Positions 10,545-20,444 of a stretch of 22,980 bases of DNA are shown piece after piece. Source of the DNA: Glomus cerebriforme. Its lineage: Eukaryota; Glomeromycota; Glomeromycetes; Glomerales; Glomeraceae. The stretch lies in NCBI GenBank assembly GCA_003550305.1, contig QKYT01000018.1:217165-240144 (forward strand), read 5' to 3'. Both the position numbers and the translations under genes were made by a program. Every line of letters starts with the position of its first letter. The stretch's first letter is position 1. The notes below the pieces were generated by a model. It had not been told where the DNA came from and did not search any database. It saw only the letters and a program-made list of their open reading frames with translations.

Positions 10545-11326
10545 ATGAAGCTCTCTTATTCTTCATTGTTGGTTATAACTTTAGCCTTTTTTACCATTAA
10601 TTCCGCTGTTTCTACACCAATTGAAAAAATTGATGATAGTAAGAATTCAACGGTTTCTGGGCTTGATGTTCCAAAAGGTTTTGCAAAAGGCTTCAAAAAT
10701 GGTTTTGTAAACGGAGTTCCAAAAGGCCTTGCAAAAGGTTTCGTCAAAGCTCCAAAAGGTGATAAAGTTCCAAAAGGCTTTGCAAAAGGCTTCAAAAAAG
10801 GTTTTGTAAACGGAGTTCCAAAAGGCCTTGCAAAAGGTTNNNNNNNNNNNNNNNNNNNNNNNNNNNNNNNNNNNNNNNNNNNNNNNNNNNNNNNNNNNNN
10901 NNNNNNNNNNNNNNNNNNNNNNNNNNNNNNNNNNNNNNNNNNNNNNNNNNNNNNNNNNNNNNNNNNNNNNNNNNNNNNNNNNNNNNNNNNNNNNNNNNNN
11001 NNNNNNNNNNNNNNNNNNNNNNNNNNNNNNNNNNNNNNNNNNNNNNNNNNNNNNNNNNNNNNNNNNNNNNNNNNNNNNNNNNNNNNNNNNNNNNNNNNNN
11101 NNNNNNNNNNNNNNNNNNNNNNNNNNNNNNNNNNNNNNNNNNNNNNNNNNNNNNNNNNNNNNNNNNNNNNNNNNNNNNNNNNNNNNNNNNNNNNNNNNNN
11201 NNNNNNNNNNNNNNNNNNNNNNNNNNNNATAAAGTTCCAAAAGGCTTTGCAAAAGGCTTCAAAAAAGGTTTTGCAAATGGAGTTCCAAAAGGCTTTGCAA
11301 AAGGTTTTGATAACCCAAAAGCTTAA
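10545..11326 (+). CDS. secreted Lys-Gly-Phe tandem-repeat protein (gap inside)
   Basis: Not a family I recognise. The start ATG at 10545 opens a clear signal peptide (MKLSYSSLLVITLAFFTINS), with likely cleavage near residues 21-24. A short acidic linker with an N-S-T glycosylation site (34-36) follows, then 33-residue repeats from residue 42. Each unit runs in four-residue steps (KGFA, KGFK, NGFV, NGVP, KGLA, KGFV) and then KAP-KGD-K. The repeats are strongly basic and lack Cys. A run of 389 N interrupts the second visible unit. After the gap the repeat frame is shifted relative to the start, giving a final unit ending in FDNPKA and TAA at 11324, so the gap length must be wrong or a frameshift lies within. 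The stop overlaps a poly(A)-like AATAAA (11325-11330). No Lys-Arg Kex2 sites are seen between units. Candidate roles are an effector, a cell-wall protein or a cationic membrane-active peptide; none is shown. Confidence 0.8.
10668..11323 (+). repeat. 99-nt coding tandem repeat
   Basis: Unit starts (GTTCCAAAAGG) are at 10668 and 10767, exactly 99 nt apart, and again at 11234 after the gap. A half-unit echo (GTTCCAAAAGGC) lies inside each unit, 48 nt in. Copies 1 and 2 differ at a few bases (FKNGF versus FKKGF). The distance 10767-11234 is 467 nt, not a multiple of 99. Five units would need 495, implying about 28 missing bases in the gap. Confidence 0.85.
10840..11228. other. assembly gap (389 N)
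   Basis: An unresolved run of N lies inside the tandem repeat. This is the expected place for a short-read assembly to collapse near-identical units. Its stated length is incompatible with the reading frame on both sides. Confidence 0.98.
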
Positions 11327-11330
11327 TAAA

Positions 11331-12070
11331 TTTTTATAATCATAGTCAAATTATAAATGCTATACTAAATTTTTTTAGATTAAATAGATTATTTATTATT
11401 ATAATATAATTAAATTATTACAATATTTATCTTGACATAATTGAAAAAAATAAATAATAGTTATTCTGCACTTGATATCGAATAACATTTAAATATTGAT
11501 AAATTAAAATTTAAAATAAATATGGGAAATTCGTTTGTTGTTACAATGATATAAATATTTCAAAGCTAATGACAGCTAAATGTTTATTTACTACTTCTAT
11601 CAATAGGAGTACCTTTTTATCAGATGCTAGAAAGGTCAACTTCTAAATCAACCTCTAAATTTCATTACCTTAGTTATGACTTCTTCGACCGCTATTACTT
11701 CTATTTCTTCTACGCCTACTCCTACATGTTATTTATTGGTTCGTTACATACAAAAATAAAGATCTTTGATTTCTTTGTATCTAGAGTATTTAAATATGAT
11801 TCTGATTTCTTTTACAACATAAAGCTCTGTTGATATTTAAATTTAATTATCGATCGGACATTAATAGCTTGGTAACATTTAAGCAGTTTGACGAATAGAT
11901 GTTTCAGAATTATACGCAAATTCACCAAGTCTCCCTCGCTTACTATTTTTCCGGAAAAAGAATATCGGATATTGTATGGCTTGTATTAACAGTTAATATC
12001 ATTTGATTTGCACTATTGCGTATAATTTTATTAAAGATACAGTATAATTAAAAAAAAATATATATGTTGT
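11331..12070. other. gene-free stretch
   Basis: AT-rich. The plus open frame 11624-11833 is low in complexity (Tyr/Phe/Ser rich). Another frame of the same bases reads Ser/Thr-rich (TSSTAITSISSTPTPT) before a stop. Neither has a convincing start or partner, so no gene is called. Confidence 0.45.
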
Positions 12071-12104
12071 GCGTCAGGTGTCGATTTGTGTCGACAGCTG
12101 ACGC
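12071..12104. repeat. GCGTCAG hairpin
   Basis: Arms GCGTCAGGTGTCGA (12071-12084) and TCGACAGCTGACGC (12091-12104) pair at 13 of 14 positions around a 6-nt loop. GCGTCAG appears again directly after, at 12105-12111, leading into the dispersed repeat. Likely the structured end of a non-autonomous element. Confidence 0.75.
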
Positions 12105-12105
12105 G

Positions 12106-12170
12106 CGTCAGATGACTAATGCTGGCCAAACTTTCTTAGGGAATTATAAAGATCAGCCCAAATTTAGGGC
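12106..12170. repeat. dispersed repeat, copy 2
   Basis: Diverged copy of 5111-5172 in the same orientation, with blocks GACTAATGCTGGCC, AAAC and ATTATAAA conserved. Here it directly follows a strong hairpin. Confidence 0.6.
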
Positions 12171-13338
12171 GGTTGATATATTCAAACGCTATTCTAAACC
12201 CACACTTTAATTATACAGATAAATATCCTGAACAAATAAATTCCTAAACCATTGAAATACATTTGTCACAATCAATTTTATTTTTTCTATAACGCTACAA
12301 TTATGATTTTGAGTAAAGGTGCAACCTTAACTAACTACTTTTGCTTTTCATAAGTTCAATATATTGCATGCTTTTTCATTGGCGGTTTTATATATTCCGA
12401 TGTTAACTTTTTTAAATAAAATTTTAAAATAGAGTTACGATTCAGAATGGTTTATTGAATCCAGAAAGTATCAATTGGAGGCACATTAATAACATAATGC
12501 AACAATGCACACCCACCAGATAGTTTTAATTTCACTTTTGAAAATAAGGCTTCATAAATTCATCTTCCAACATATCATGTTTCTTGAGAGGATTTCATGT
12601 AACTAGTTATATAAATTTCCAATAATTATACTGTATTATATTTTTTAAAAAGTTAAATAAATTACTAATTTCTTAAATTATATGTAATTTTTTTAAATAC
12701 TTTTTATTAATTATCAATACCTGTTCAGAGTACAACCTATACCGAATTGAGAAAAAAATCCCATTAAGCTATTAAACCAAAATTTACTTTCCTTGTAATA
12801 TTGCATATCTTCAAGATCTTTGGATTTTTATTATTACTTTCAATCACATATATTATCCATTCTAAATTCAAATTATTAGAATCATCTGTTTAAATAATTT
12901 AAAAATAAAATCCTTTTAGAATTTTTTTTTTAAATTAAAAAATTCATTGTGTAATTATAATGTTTAGATTAACAATCTGTTAATAGTATAAATAAATACT
13001 TTACAAATGGGGGAATCTTAGGTTCTTATCCTAGACCTTATTATAGTACTGTACAGTACGTCTGAAATCAGTTGTAGCCGCAGCTACAATCACGTGTTTA
13101 TATAATCATTTTTTTTTTTTATTTTTTAGATTTTAGATTTTTTTTTTAACAAATTTTTTTAATTGAATTTTTAACAGGATTTTTTTTAAAGTTAGATTTT
13201 TAATTGAATTTTTTTAATCAATTTTAAAGCCATAATAAACGAATATATAAAATGTAACAAATGTTATTAAAATGTTAAATAAGATTAAACATATTGCAAA
13301 AAATACTATAAATGTCAAATATAATAAAAAACCTTCCC
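12171..13338. other. gene-free stretch with two dyads
   Basis: No supported gene. GTACTGTACAGTAC (13046-13059) is a perfect 14-bp palindrome. It is followed by a stem TTGTAGC/GCTACAA (13072-13089, 4-nt loop), probably parts of one degraded repeat. T-rich tracts fill 13108-13215. Confidence 0.5.
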
Positions 13339-13536
13339 TTAATTTGGCTGGTTTTTCTCAAAGTTTTTGCTCAAATTATGTCCTTTTTTACCAGCTTTCT
13401 TTTTTTGGCTAGGAATAACCTGAAAGTCATAATTTTCCTTTTCTTTGACAATAAAGGGTAGCCTTCATTTACATCCTGACCCTTCTGTCTTATGCTGCTT
13501 GATAGATTTAACTTGTAAATGAATTATTGGACCATC
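13339..13536 (-). pseudogene. possible decayed coding fragment
   Basis: The minus strand reads about 65 codons with one internal TGA, bounded by TAA codons. The text is protein-like and basic: KSIKQHKTEGSGCK, then (after the TGA) RLPFIVKEKENYDF and KKKAGKKGHNLSKNFEKNQ. The internal TGA and the terminal TAA sit where Trp or Arg and Gln would fit. I do not recognise the family; a transposon-borne gene is the likeliest source. Confidence 0.35.
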
Positions 13537-13907
13537 TTAACATTAATTATCAGATCCAAATCATGTTTAATATTATAAAGAAAGAAGACTAGTCAAGGAA
13601 TTAACTATGTGAGCTTCGCATAACCAATGAAAAATGATGCAAGGTAAAAATTTGTCGGTGTGGTATCTTTCATTACTCATTTTCTGTTTAAAACATATTG
13701 GTTAAAAGTGAATGAAAGTTTAATATCGATTTTTATTCTATAACAATTGAATTATCATAATTGACCTATACTTTAGATCATTATTTAATCTATTTAAGAA
13801 TTTTAAAATAAAATAATAAACAAATTTATTGTAATTAATATTGTTTATATTATTTTTTGCACATAAAAGTTGATGCCATTCTGTGAAAAGCAGTATTTAT
13901 ACACATT

Positions 13908-14655
13908 ACACAGTGTCGGTAAGACGAAAAGGAGTGGTGTCGGGTTAACCAAATAAGTATTGTATGGTGCTGTAATCGNTATTGAGTATGGTNTTTATAG
14001 TATACTATACTTAGCTGTATAAACAATCGAAATGAGTATTATATATTTATTAATTTAAAATTTATACTCAACTGCCACATAAAGAAGATTAAGAATAGCT
14101 ACCGTGTATTATTATTATAAATTTAAAGTTTGTATATAGTGTTGAAATAGAAAATAAGAAAAATTTTAATTTTTAAAATGAAGTATTATATTTGAAATAC
14201 TTTTATTAATACTATTGGTTAATTAACCAATTTTAATTGATGCTCTTTTTCACAATTATATAATTCCATTTCACGAATTTTAGCTTCACATTCCCTTAAT
14301 GCAATTTCTCATTCTTTTAATGCTATATCTTGTTTTTCGCGTAAAACAAGTAAAGATAATATTCTTGTAAAATAACTAACAAGTAAAAGTATCGTTCTGT
14401 ATATGTGAAAATAATATAAATAATATGTTTTTTCGCGTAAAATAAGCAGAAATAATATTTTTTTTCGTATGAAATATTTATAAGTGAAGATATATTAAGA
14501 AGCAAGAAGATAATACTTTTCTTTTTGTATTTGTGAAGATAATATGATTTTGTCTTGCAGTAGTAGCTTTATAAATTACACAGTGGAGTAGATTATTTCA
14601 CATGACATACAATACTTATTTGGACCACTCCTTTCTGTATTACTCACACAGTGTC
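13908..14655. mobile_element. decayed transposon with ~50-bp inverted ends
   Basis: The left end (13908-13966) and the reverse complement of the right end (14606-14655) align. They share ACAC(A/T)GTGT, a GTAA(G/T)AC block, AAAGGAGTGG, and CCAAATAAGTATTGTATG at the inner side. Termini carry CACAGTGT-like sequence. The ~750-bp element retains one degraded minus-strand coding piece and a direct repeat containing TTTTTCGCGTAAAA at about 14333 and 14429. No intact transposase is present, so it is non-autonomous or dead. Superfamily is not assigned because a target-site duplication is not clear. Confidence 0.7.
14219..14346 (-). pseudogene. coiled-coil coding remnant inside the transposon
   Basis: The minus strand reads LREKQDIALKE, a TGA, then EIALRECEAKIREMELYNCE and KEHQLKLVN, to a TAA at 14221-14219. 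The heptad-like Leu/Ile spacing and Glu/Lys/Arg content indicate a coiled coil, such as the C-terminal tail of a transposon-encoded DNA-binding protein. The TGA replaces a residue that would extend the helix. The open frame at 14505-14323 on the same strand is a shadow. Confidence 0.5.
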
Positions 14656-15093
14656 AGCTTTTTTTTAATGAAAGAATACTCTGGAAGTATATTTTATTGC
14701 TGTTGTAGAGTCGTGTGCTATAGTGGCCAATAGGGTAATTTTTAGTTTTTAAACTACAAGAGATTTAGTATCAGACCACTGAAAAAAAAACATTTATGAA
14801 ACATAATATATGGAATCTTGTGATAGCTACTTTAATTATTATAATTAATATTTACAAAGATTCTGAATTATTAACCACTAATAAATAATGCTGTAAAAAA
14901 TTACAAATTATAAAACAGTTTTATTAAATGTAAGAAATTATTAAGTCTATTCTATATTTATTTAATATAAGACACATAGTCGAATAAGAATTATCTGAGC
15001 TATCATGTAAGTAATAAAACGTTTCAATAGTATTACTTCTTTACAAAAAATTTTCTAATTTTAAGTAAATGAACAATTTTTAAGAGTACAGTA
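14656..15093. other. gene-free stretch, 3' flank of the F-box gene
   Basis: AT-rich with no frame. It lies just beyond the stop of the minus-strand F-box gene and probably includes its 3' untranslated region. Confidence 0.5.
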
Positions 15094-16509
15094 TTATCTA
15101 ACTTCAAATTTCTTAACAATGCCCAACTTAATATATTTTTCAATTATTTCTACATATTTATCTCTTGTATATAAGCTATATATATTTTGCCTAAAAATCA
15201 TCAAAGAAAGCGCCTTTTGTGGTGTACGATTTGTCCAACTTTCAAAAAAAGACTCCAATTCTTCTGGAAGTAATTCTGATTGTGTATACCATTCATTATA
15301 TAATATTATTTCATAGATATTTTTATGTGAATATTTTACAATCGCTTCCAATGCTTCTTTTTCACTCAAAAGTTTATTTTCACACCAAATTCTAATACTT
15401 TCCAAACATTGACAACAATTAAGAACTATTTTAAGTGTGTCCAATTCATTATTTTCAAATCCAGTAGAAAGTTTTTTAAGATTTGGACAAAATTTAGCGA
15501 TAGCCAAATTTAATGAATTATCAATGCCAGCGTCATCACAATTAGATACATAAAATTGGTTTAAATTTTTTCCATTTGTTTCCAAAAATTTTATTAATAA
15601 TTCACATCCTGGAGATACATTGTGAATTTTTAAAATTTGTAATTGTGGAAAAATAGCGTGTTGTATTACAAAATCATGAATATAAATGAATGTAACATCA
15701 AGTTCTTGTAAATTTGTGAATATAGTGATAAATGATAATGAGACGGAAACTCCTAATACATTAAGACATAATTTGCTTAAATTACTATGTTTTGTTAATG
15801 ATGGAATTATAATATTCAGATCTTCTTCCCCGTTATATCCATATATGTTCAAAACTTTTAGATTTTTTTGAGCAGAAATTAATTCTGCTAATTTATTCGA
15901 AATAACTTGTTCAAAAAATATAGTGAGTGATTGTATATTTTGACATATTTGAGATAGTTGATAAAAAAATTCAGATGAAGTGTTTGAATCACAACATAAT
16001 TTTGAGAGATTTTTAAGGTAATCTTTTGCTCCAGGATATAAAAGGATAGAAGCTATACATGGAGATTTATAAATCCTCAATTCTTTTAAAAAAGTGCTTT
16101 GTTTCATATATAATTTCAATATTTCTTGCATTACAATAAAGGTATTATTGCTTAAATCATGATCTTCCCCGATATTTTTATTATTAAGCAGCAGTTCAAT
16201 CTTATTATAGTCAATTATATCAACTGAAAAAACTTTACAAAAAGCTGCATAATTAAACATTGGAGATCTTGAAGTTGGAGCCGAAATAAAAATTCCATTT
16301 GTATATAAAATTTCTTTTGATTCATTTGGAAGACAAGCAATTAACGTACGAAAATTTGAAGTTTCATAATTCCAAATATATCTCCAAATAATTCTTACTG
16401 AAATCTCACACCAAAGATGATTAATTAATAAACATGAATGTAAATTAATCATATCATCATCTAAATATTCTAAAATTTCGTTTAAGCAATCAAATGAAAG
16501 TTGTGACAT
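15094..16509 (-). CDS. F-box protein with leucine-rich repeats
   Basis: Predicted 471-residue intronless protein. F-box proteins link a target to the Skp1-Cullin1 ubiquitin ligase through the N-terminal F-box. Here residues about 3-42 (LSFDCLNEILEYLDDDMINLHSC, then LINHLWCEISVRIIWRYIWNY) fit the F-box, with the typical 'L..il.yL....l..c..Vn..Wc......lW' spacing. The rest (about 140-430) is made of irregular leucine-rich repeats such as LKELRIYKSP, LKVLNIYGYN, LQELDVTFIY, LQILKIHNVS and LKKLSTGFEN, the usual substrate-binding part. Length and lack of introns match the large F-box expansion known in Rhizophagus. The ATG at 16509 is the first in frame and follows an 18-A leader on this strand. 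The substrate cannot be told. The two plus-strand frames opposite it are shadows. Confidence 0.9.
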   Translation of the reverse strand: MSQLSFDCLNEILEYLDDDMINLHSCLLINHLWCEISVRIIWRYIWNYETSNFRTLIACLPNESKEILYTNGIFISAPTSRSPMFNYAAFCKVFSVDIIDYNKIELLLNNKNIGEDHDLSNNTFIVMQEILKLYMKQSTFLKELRIYKSPCIASILLYPGAKDYLKNLSKLCCDSNTSSEFFYQLSQICQNIQSLTIFFEQVISNKLAELISAQKNLKVLNIYGYNGEEDLNIIIPSLTKHSNLSKLCLNVLGVSVSLSFITIFTNLQELDVTFIYIHDFVIQHAIFPQLQILKIHNVSPGCELLIKFLETNGKNLNQFYVSNCDDAGIDNSLNLAIAKFCPNLKKLSTGFENNELDTLKIVLNCCQCLESIRIWCENKLLSEKEALEAIVKYSHKNIYEIILYNEWYTQSELLPEELESFFESWTNRTPQKALSLMIFRQNIYSLYTRDKYVEIIEKYIKLGIVKKFEVR

Positions 16510-16563
16510 GATTTTTTTTTTTTTTTTTTAATATTGTAAATTGAAAAAATTGAATAAACAGAG

Positions 16564-16571
16564 TTATATAA
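16564..16571 (-). promoter_or_regulatory. TATA-like element of the F-box gene
   Basis: TTATATAA lies about 55-62 bases before the ATG on the minus strand. It is followed by an A-rich leader. AT-rich context makes chance matches common. Confidence 0.35.
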
Positions 16572-18253
16572 ATATCAGAATCTTTGTTACAAAAAATCAT
16601 GCGAATTTACGCTAATTGCAAATCACCTCGTGATTTTTGTATAATTATGGATCATTGACATCGAAGTCGCGTTTATTAGTAATTTTCCACAACGCGTATT
16701 CTGGAATAATAGAGATTTGACATCATCGATCTGCATCTAAGTCAACGGAAAATGTAAAATTGTAAATTAATTAATCAGTCAATTTTTTAAACTTAATTTA
16801 ATGCTTTTCAGAATTATATATTTTTTACCATCGCAATATAAAACATAAAATAAAACAAACATTTATTTATCTATTTATTTTATATTTGTAAAATTTTATA
16901 AATTTTAATATTATACAACCTGTGATCTTTGGCTTAGACATATTTAAACAAATTAAATTACTAGATAATATAAATAAAAATATTTTCCACCACCATTTCT
17001 TACCTCGAGTTCTAGGGCGCAGCGCCTAGTTGTGCTTCAGTGGAACTGGGCTAAAGCCAAAAAATCAAAACTGAAGAATTATTACAATTTCCCATCTCTT
17101 GAAAAATGCATTAGAAATTTCTGGACTACCAATTTGTATAGTACCTTAAGGTTAATTTGGGAACAAATTATGTCTATTGTGATCAATCAAATAAAAATAC
17201 TATTATTCACTTGTTATATTTTCTGTAATTGTCATCATCATTTCTTCAAATTTTTTTAATAGCCTCCTCCGCTCCCTTATGTGTTTTGCAATATGCTTTC
17301 TATGAAAGTTCATCGTAATCTATACTGGAATCGTATTCTAGCATTTTATAACCTGGCCTTTTATCTTTATTTATCTCATCGAGGTTATCGAGTTTAGGTT
17401 GAGTTTTTTATCTGTTTTGGTTTTGCAATAAGATAGAAAATTGTTAAAACGAGCAATGAGATGTTTGAAACAATCCATAATAGAAAAACACCATGAATTT
17501 GATTTCTAAAAATTATTTTCTGGAAATTTCTAAGTATTTTTTTTTTCAGAATCTAGACTTTGGCAAAATTTTGGTCAATCTCTAAACAGAAAATTTTTGC
17601 CAGAAACTTTTAAAATACCCAAATTCTAACTATTCAATTAGCTAAATAATTTTAAACTACCATTACTTTATCAATTACTGTATTTAAATTATTCTAGTCG
17701 ATCGATGAAAAAAATTAGCCAATAATTTTTTTTGTTAGTATTGCAATGTAGTATAAATGATTCATCAATTTTTAGTTTTTTAATTGTCAGACTTTTTTTT
17801 TTTGCTCTATTATGTTAGACTTTTATCATCTAACCATCATCTGCACATTTTTTCGATTAAATAATTGATTAATTGATTGATATATTAATTTTTCTAAATA
17901 ATCAGCATGCTGCAAATAATTTAAATAATTTTTTAATTTTTTGAATTTGTAATTTTTATGTAACTTCTACAATATGAACAATTGCATGATCCCTGTTTAA
18001 TAATTCATGATGAGATGGGTAACAACTTGTACCTTCTAAAAGATTAGTTTCAAGAATTTATAAAAAGTGTTTGGATATAAATTTTTACGCAATTCATTAT
18101 CCTTTTTTTTAATAGAATCTAAGAATCTGAAACAATATAAATAGCATTAGAATCTGAAATATTTTACTCGTAAAGTTCTATAGAAAAAAATCATTTTATG
18201 TAATACGACATACTATATGCAGTGTTGGCATTTGGCCGCGGTCAAAGATTTTT
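16572..18253. other. gene-free region with hairpins
   Basis: AAATCAC/GTGATTT forms a small dyad at 16620-16636 upstream of the F-box gene. CTAGGGCGC/GCGCCTAG (17012-17029) is a GC-rich imperfect inverted repeat immediately before an open plus frame, 17032-17259. That frame begins with GTG and reads QWNWAKAKKSKLKNYYNF; it resembles no family I can name and may be a transposon fragment. The remainder is AT-rich. Confidence 0.45.
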
Positions 18254-18283
18254 TTGGCCATTTTGGCTGGCCAAAATGGCCAA
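18254..18283. repeat. 30-bp GGCCA palindrome
   Basis: Perfect 14-bp arms TTGGCCATTTTGGC and GCCAAAATGGCCAA flank a 2-nt spacer. GC-rich TTTGGCCGCGGTCAAA lies just upstream (about 18231-18246). It looks like the core or end of a dispersed element that also left GGCCAAA words elsewhere in the window. Confidence 0.85.
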
Positions 18284-18873
18284 GTGTGCGAAATGATGTG
18301 GTAACGAAATAAATACAAATCAATTTCACTAATACACAATGCTAGCAATCCAGAACCGAAGATAAATAATAGAATTATGATTTCTTTTCGTATGATTAGC
18401 CGATTATCTATTAACATTTTATTGACTTTACAAAATTTTTATCGTAAATATAGAAAATAAGAAAATCAGGAAAAAATTTATTTCTTTCAATTATAATATT
18501 AAAGGTACAATCAGAATTTAATGAATATTAAACTATAAAATCATCTACTCTATCTATTTGTATTGAATACATAAATTTTGATTATACAGTAATTCAACGT
18601 TCGATTTTAATTTGATTTCCATCAAAAAATGTTACTAAAAATCACGTGATATTCTCGTTTATTGTTTTCATGTTGCACGTTTCATTTTTTTTTGCATTAC
18701 CTGCACGTAAAAGTCACGTTTCTCTTTTTTCTTTGATGAGATATTTATCGAAATAGAAAAAATTATTGCGCGTCATTGAATCTTTGATAATCGTTTAACA
18801 ATAAAATTATTTTGATTACGGCTCAGAAAGTATAATGAGCGTAGCTCATCTTTTTATCTCATCACTGTCATAA

Positions 18874-19950
18874 TCAAAAATAACTAAAGTCAAACATCAT
18901 AAAGCCTTAATATCAAAATGGCAACCTATTAGAGGAAAGCAAAAAAACGATGTAAGTAAAATTGAAAAAATACAGCAAACAATGAGCAACAAAAAACACA
19001 ACTAATCAAACAACACTGCAGGTTCAAAAATGCAGCGCAGAAAATGTTTTTTAATAAGAAAAGAGGATAAGCTTGTCGCAATTGGTTACGTGCAACATCT
19101 ATCACTTGTGGAGTCCCGACTTCATTAGAAACTAATACTGTCATTATATACAGTATAGCTCTAACTACTAAGGACTTCTCTATGGAACAAGGCTACCTTT
19201 TCAAATAAATCTCAAGAGGATGTTTCTTCGTCTGAAAATTTCACTATACACAAAATACAAATTATACCTGTCCCAGAAGATAGCCAAGGATAGACTGACT
19301 AACCTACCAGTAGTCAGCAACCCATAGAACACTCCCCATTGCGACAAGCGGTTTCTTTTATTATAAAGAGGTAGAGAAACGTAAGAAATGAAGGGGGAAA
19401 AAAGGATGAGAACTAAGTGAGAAAAATGAAAGCAGAAATAAGGAATATTTATAGGATTTTTAAAATACTTAGTGACACTTAATTATTACAAATTATGATG
19501 ATCAAAGGATGAATATTACCTTGGTCATAAATCATAAATCTGTGCAGGCGATGTTATTGATGTTATTCAAGAATTACTTAATTAATTACATTACATAATT
19601 ACATATGAAAAGCAAGACACGTTCTTAATTACATTATTAGTAAGACTATTAGTGACTGCAAAATTAAAAGCCCGATATGTTTTATGTTGGCAAAATATCT
19701 ATATTTTTGATTCTCCGCATAATATCAAAACTTGAGTCCGATATAATACAACCCATAATAAATATTAGTACTTCTCTGCTACATTTAATATTTAACATTT
19801 TTAGGAACCCCACAAATATTAAATCATTAACTATATCAAATTTGCCCATCAAATAATGAATCATCATCAATCGTTTCCCTGAAAAGCGTGGCGGTTTTTT
19901 GAAGCCTTGCTCTCTCTTTTGGAGTCTCTTCAGAATTCTACCATTATTTC
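18874..19950 (+). pseudogene. long decayed reading frame with TAA/TAG interruptions
   Basis: No family recognised. One plus frame from 18874 to about 19500 gives strongly protein-like text between stops: SKWQPIRGKQKNDVSKIEK, RRKCFLIRKEDKLVAIGYVQ, NKSQEDVSSSENFTIHKIQ, IIPVPEDSQG, SSQQPIEHSPLRQAVSFIIK, RNVRNEGGKKDEN and VRKMKAEIRNIYRIFKI. The stops at 19003, 19126, 19156, 19162, 19291, 19300, 19372, 19414 and 19480 are all TAA or TAG, never TGA. Several are flanked by residues where Gln reads naturally. A shift near 19500 leads to another frame with DEYYLGHKS, ICAGDVIDVIQELL and KQDTFLITLLVRLLV, then weaker text to about 19950. Two other frames in 19030-19330 are also open for 35-50 codons, so small shifts within 19126-19170 are likely. 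A transposon or expanded-family gene is the probable source. Confidence 0.45.
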
Positions 19951-20444
19951 TCTATCAAAATAGTAATCATACCAAATACTTGTATTTAGCTTCTGTTTAG
20001 CATCTTAAGTTCAATAAGAACGTTCATGACATTTGAAACGACTACAATATCAGCAAGTCGTAAATAACTCTCCGTTCAAATCACTTGATTTATCTCAATA
20101 ATTATAGATGATTTTTTTTCAAACAAATATTTAACATTATCAAAAAGGTCAAAGAGCTTAAGCTTGGTAAGCTTTGCAAAAAAAAAATTCTTTTTAAGTT
20201 TAAAATACTTCGATTTTGAATTTGACCGATTTTTGGTATAATTAATGCAATTTAATCTTTAATCTAAACAATCTTTTTATAATTTTCACTTACAGGTTAT
20301 AACATTATGTTAATAAATTTCTCAGTTTCTGAAATTACAACTCAAATTTGATCTTTTTGGAGAATCAATAAAATAGATAAAAAAAAAATATTTTTAATCT
20401 CTCTTAAGATTTACAGATTTACAGAATAATTATTAACTGTTGTA
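19951..20444. other. gene-free stretch
   Basis: AT-rich with no supported frame or RNA gene on either strand. Confidence 0.5.

Noticed and set aside
10556..10795. Antisense open frame across the Lys-Gly-Phe repeat
   Set aside because: It is a mirror of the repetitive coding sequence; the plus strand has the signal peptide and a sensible start.
11624..11833. Plus-strand Tyr/Phe-rich 69-codon frame
   Set aside because: Low complexity, no partner exon, and other frames of the same bases look equally protein-like.
15119..15871. Two plus-strand frames opposite the F-box gene
   Set aside because: Shadows of the long intact minus-strand F-box/LRR frame.
17012..17029. CTAG-flanked hairpin as a Helitron 3' end
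   Set aside because: Helitron ends need a hairpin about 10 bases before CTRR and a matching 5' TC end; here CTAG is part of the stem itself.
17032..17259. 75-codon plus frame after a GC-rich hairpin
   Set aside because: No ATG at the start and no family match I can justify; left as a note in the spacer entry.
18929..19144. Minus-strand 71-codon frame
   Set aside because: The plus strand over the same bases has longer, more protein-like text interrupted only by TAA/TAG.
19682..19870. Minus-strand 62-codon frame (MMMIHYLMGKFD...)
   Set aside because: Open but unrecognised; the plus strand here is also weakly protein-like, so the strand could not be decided.
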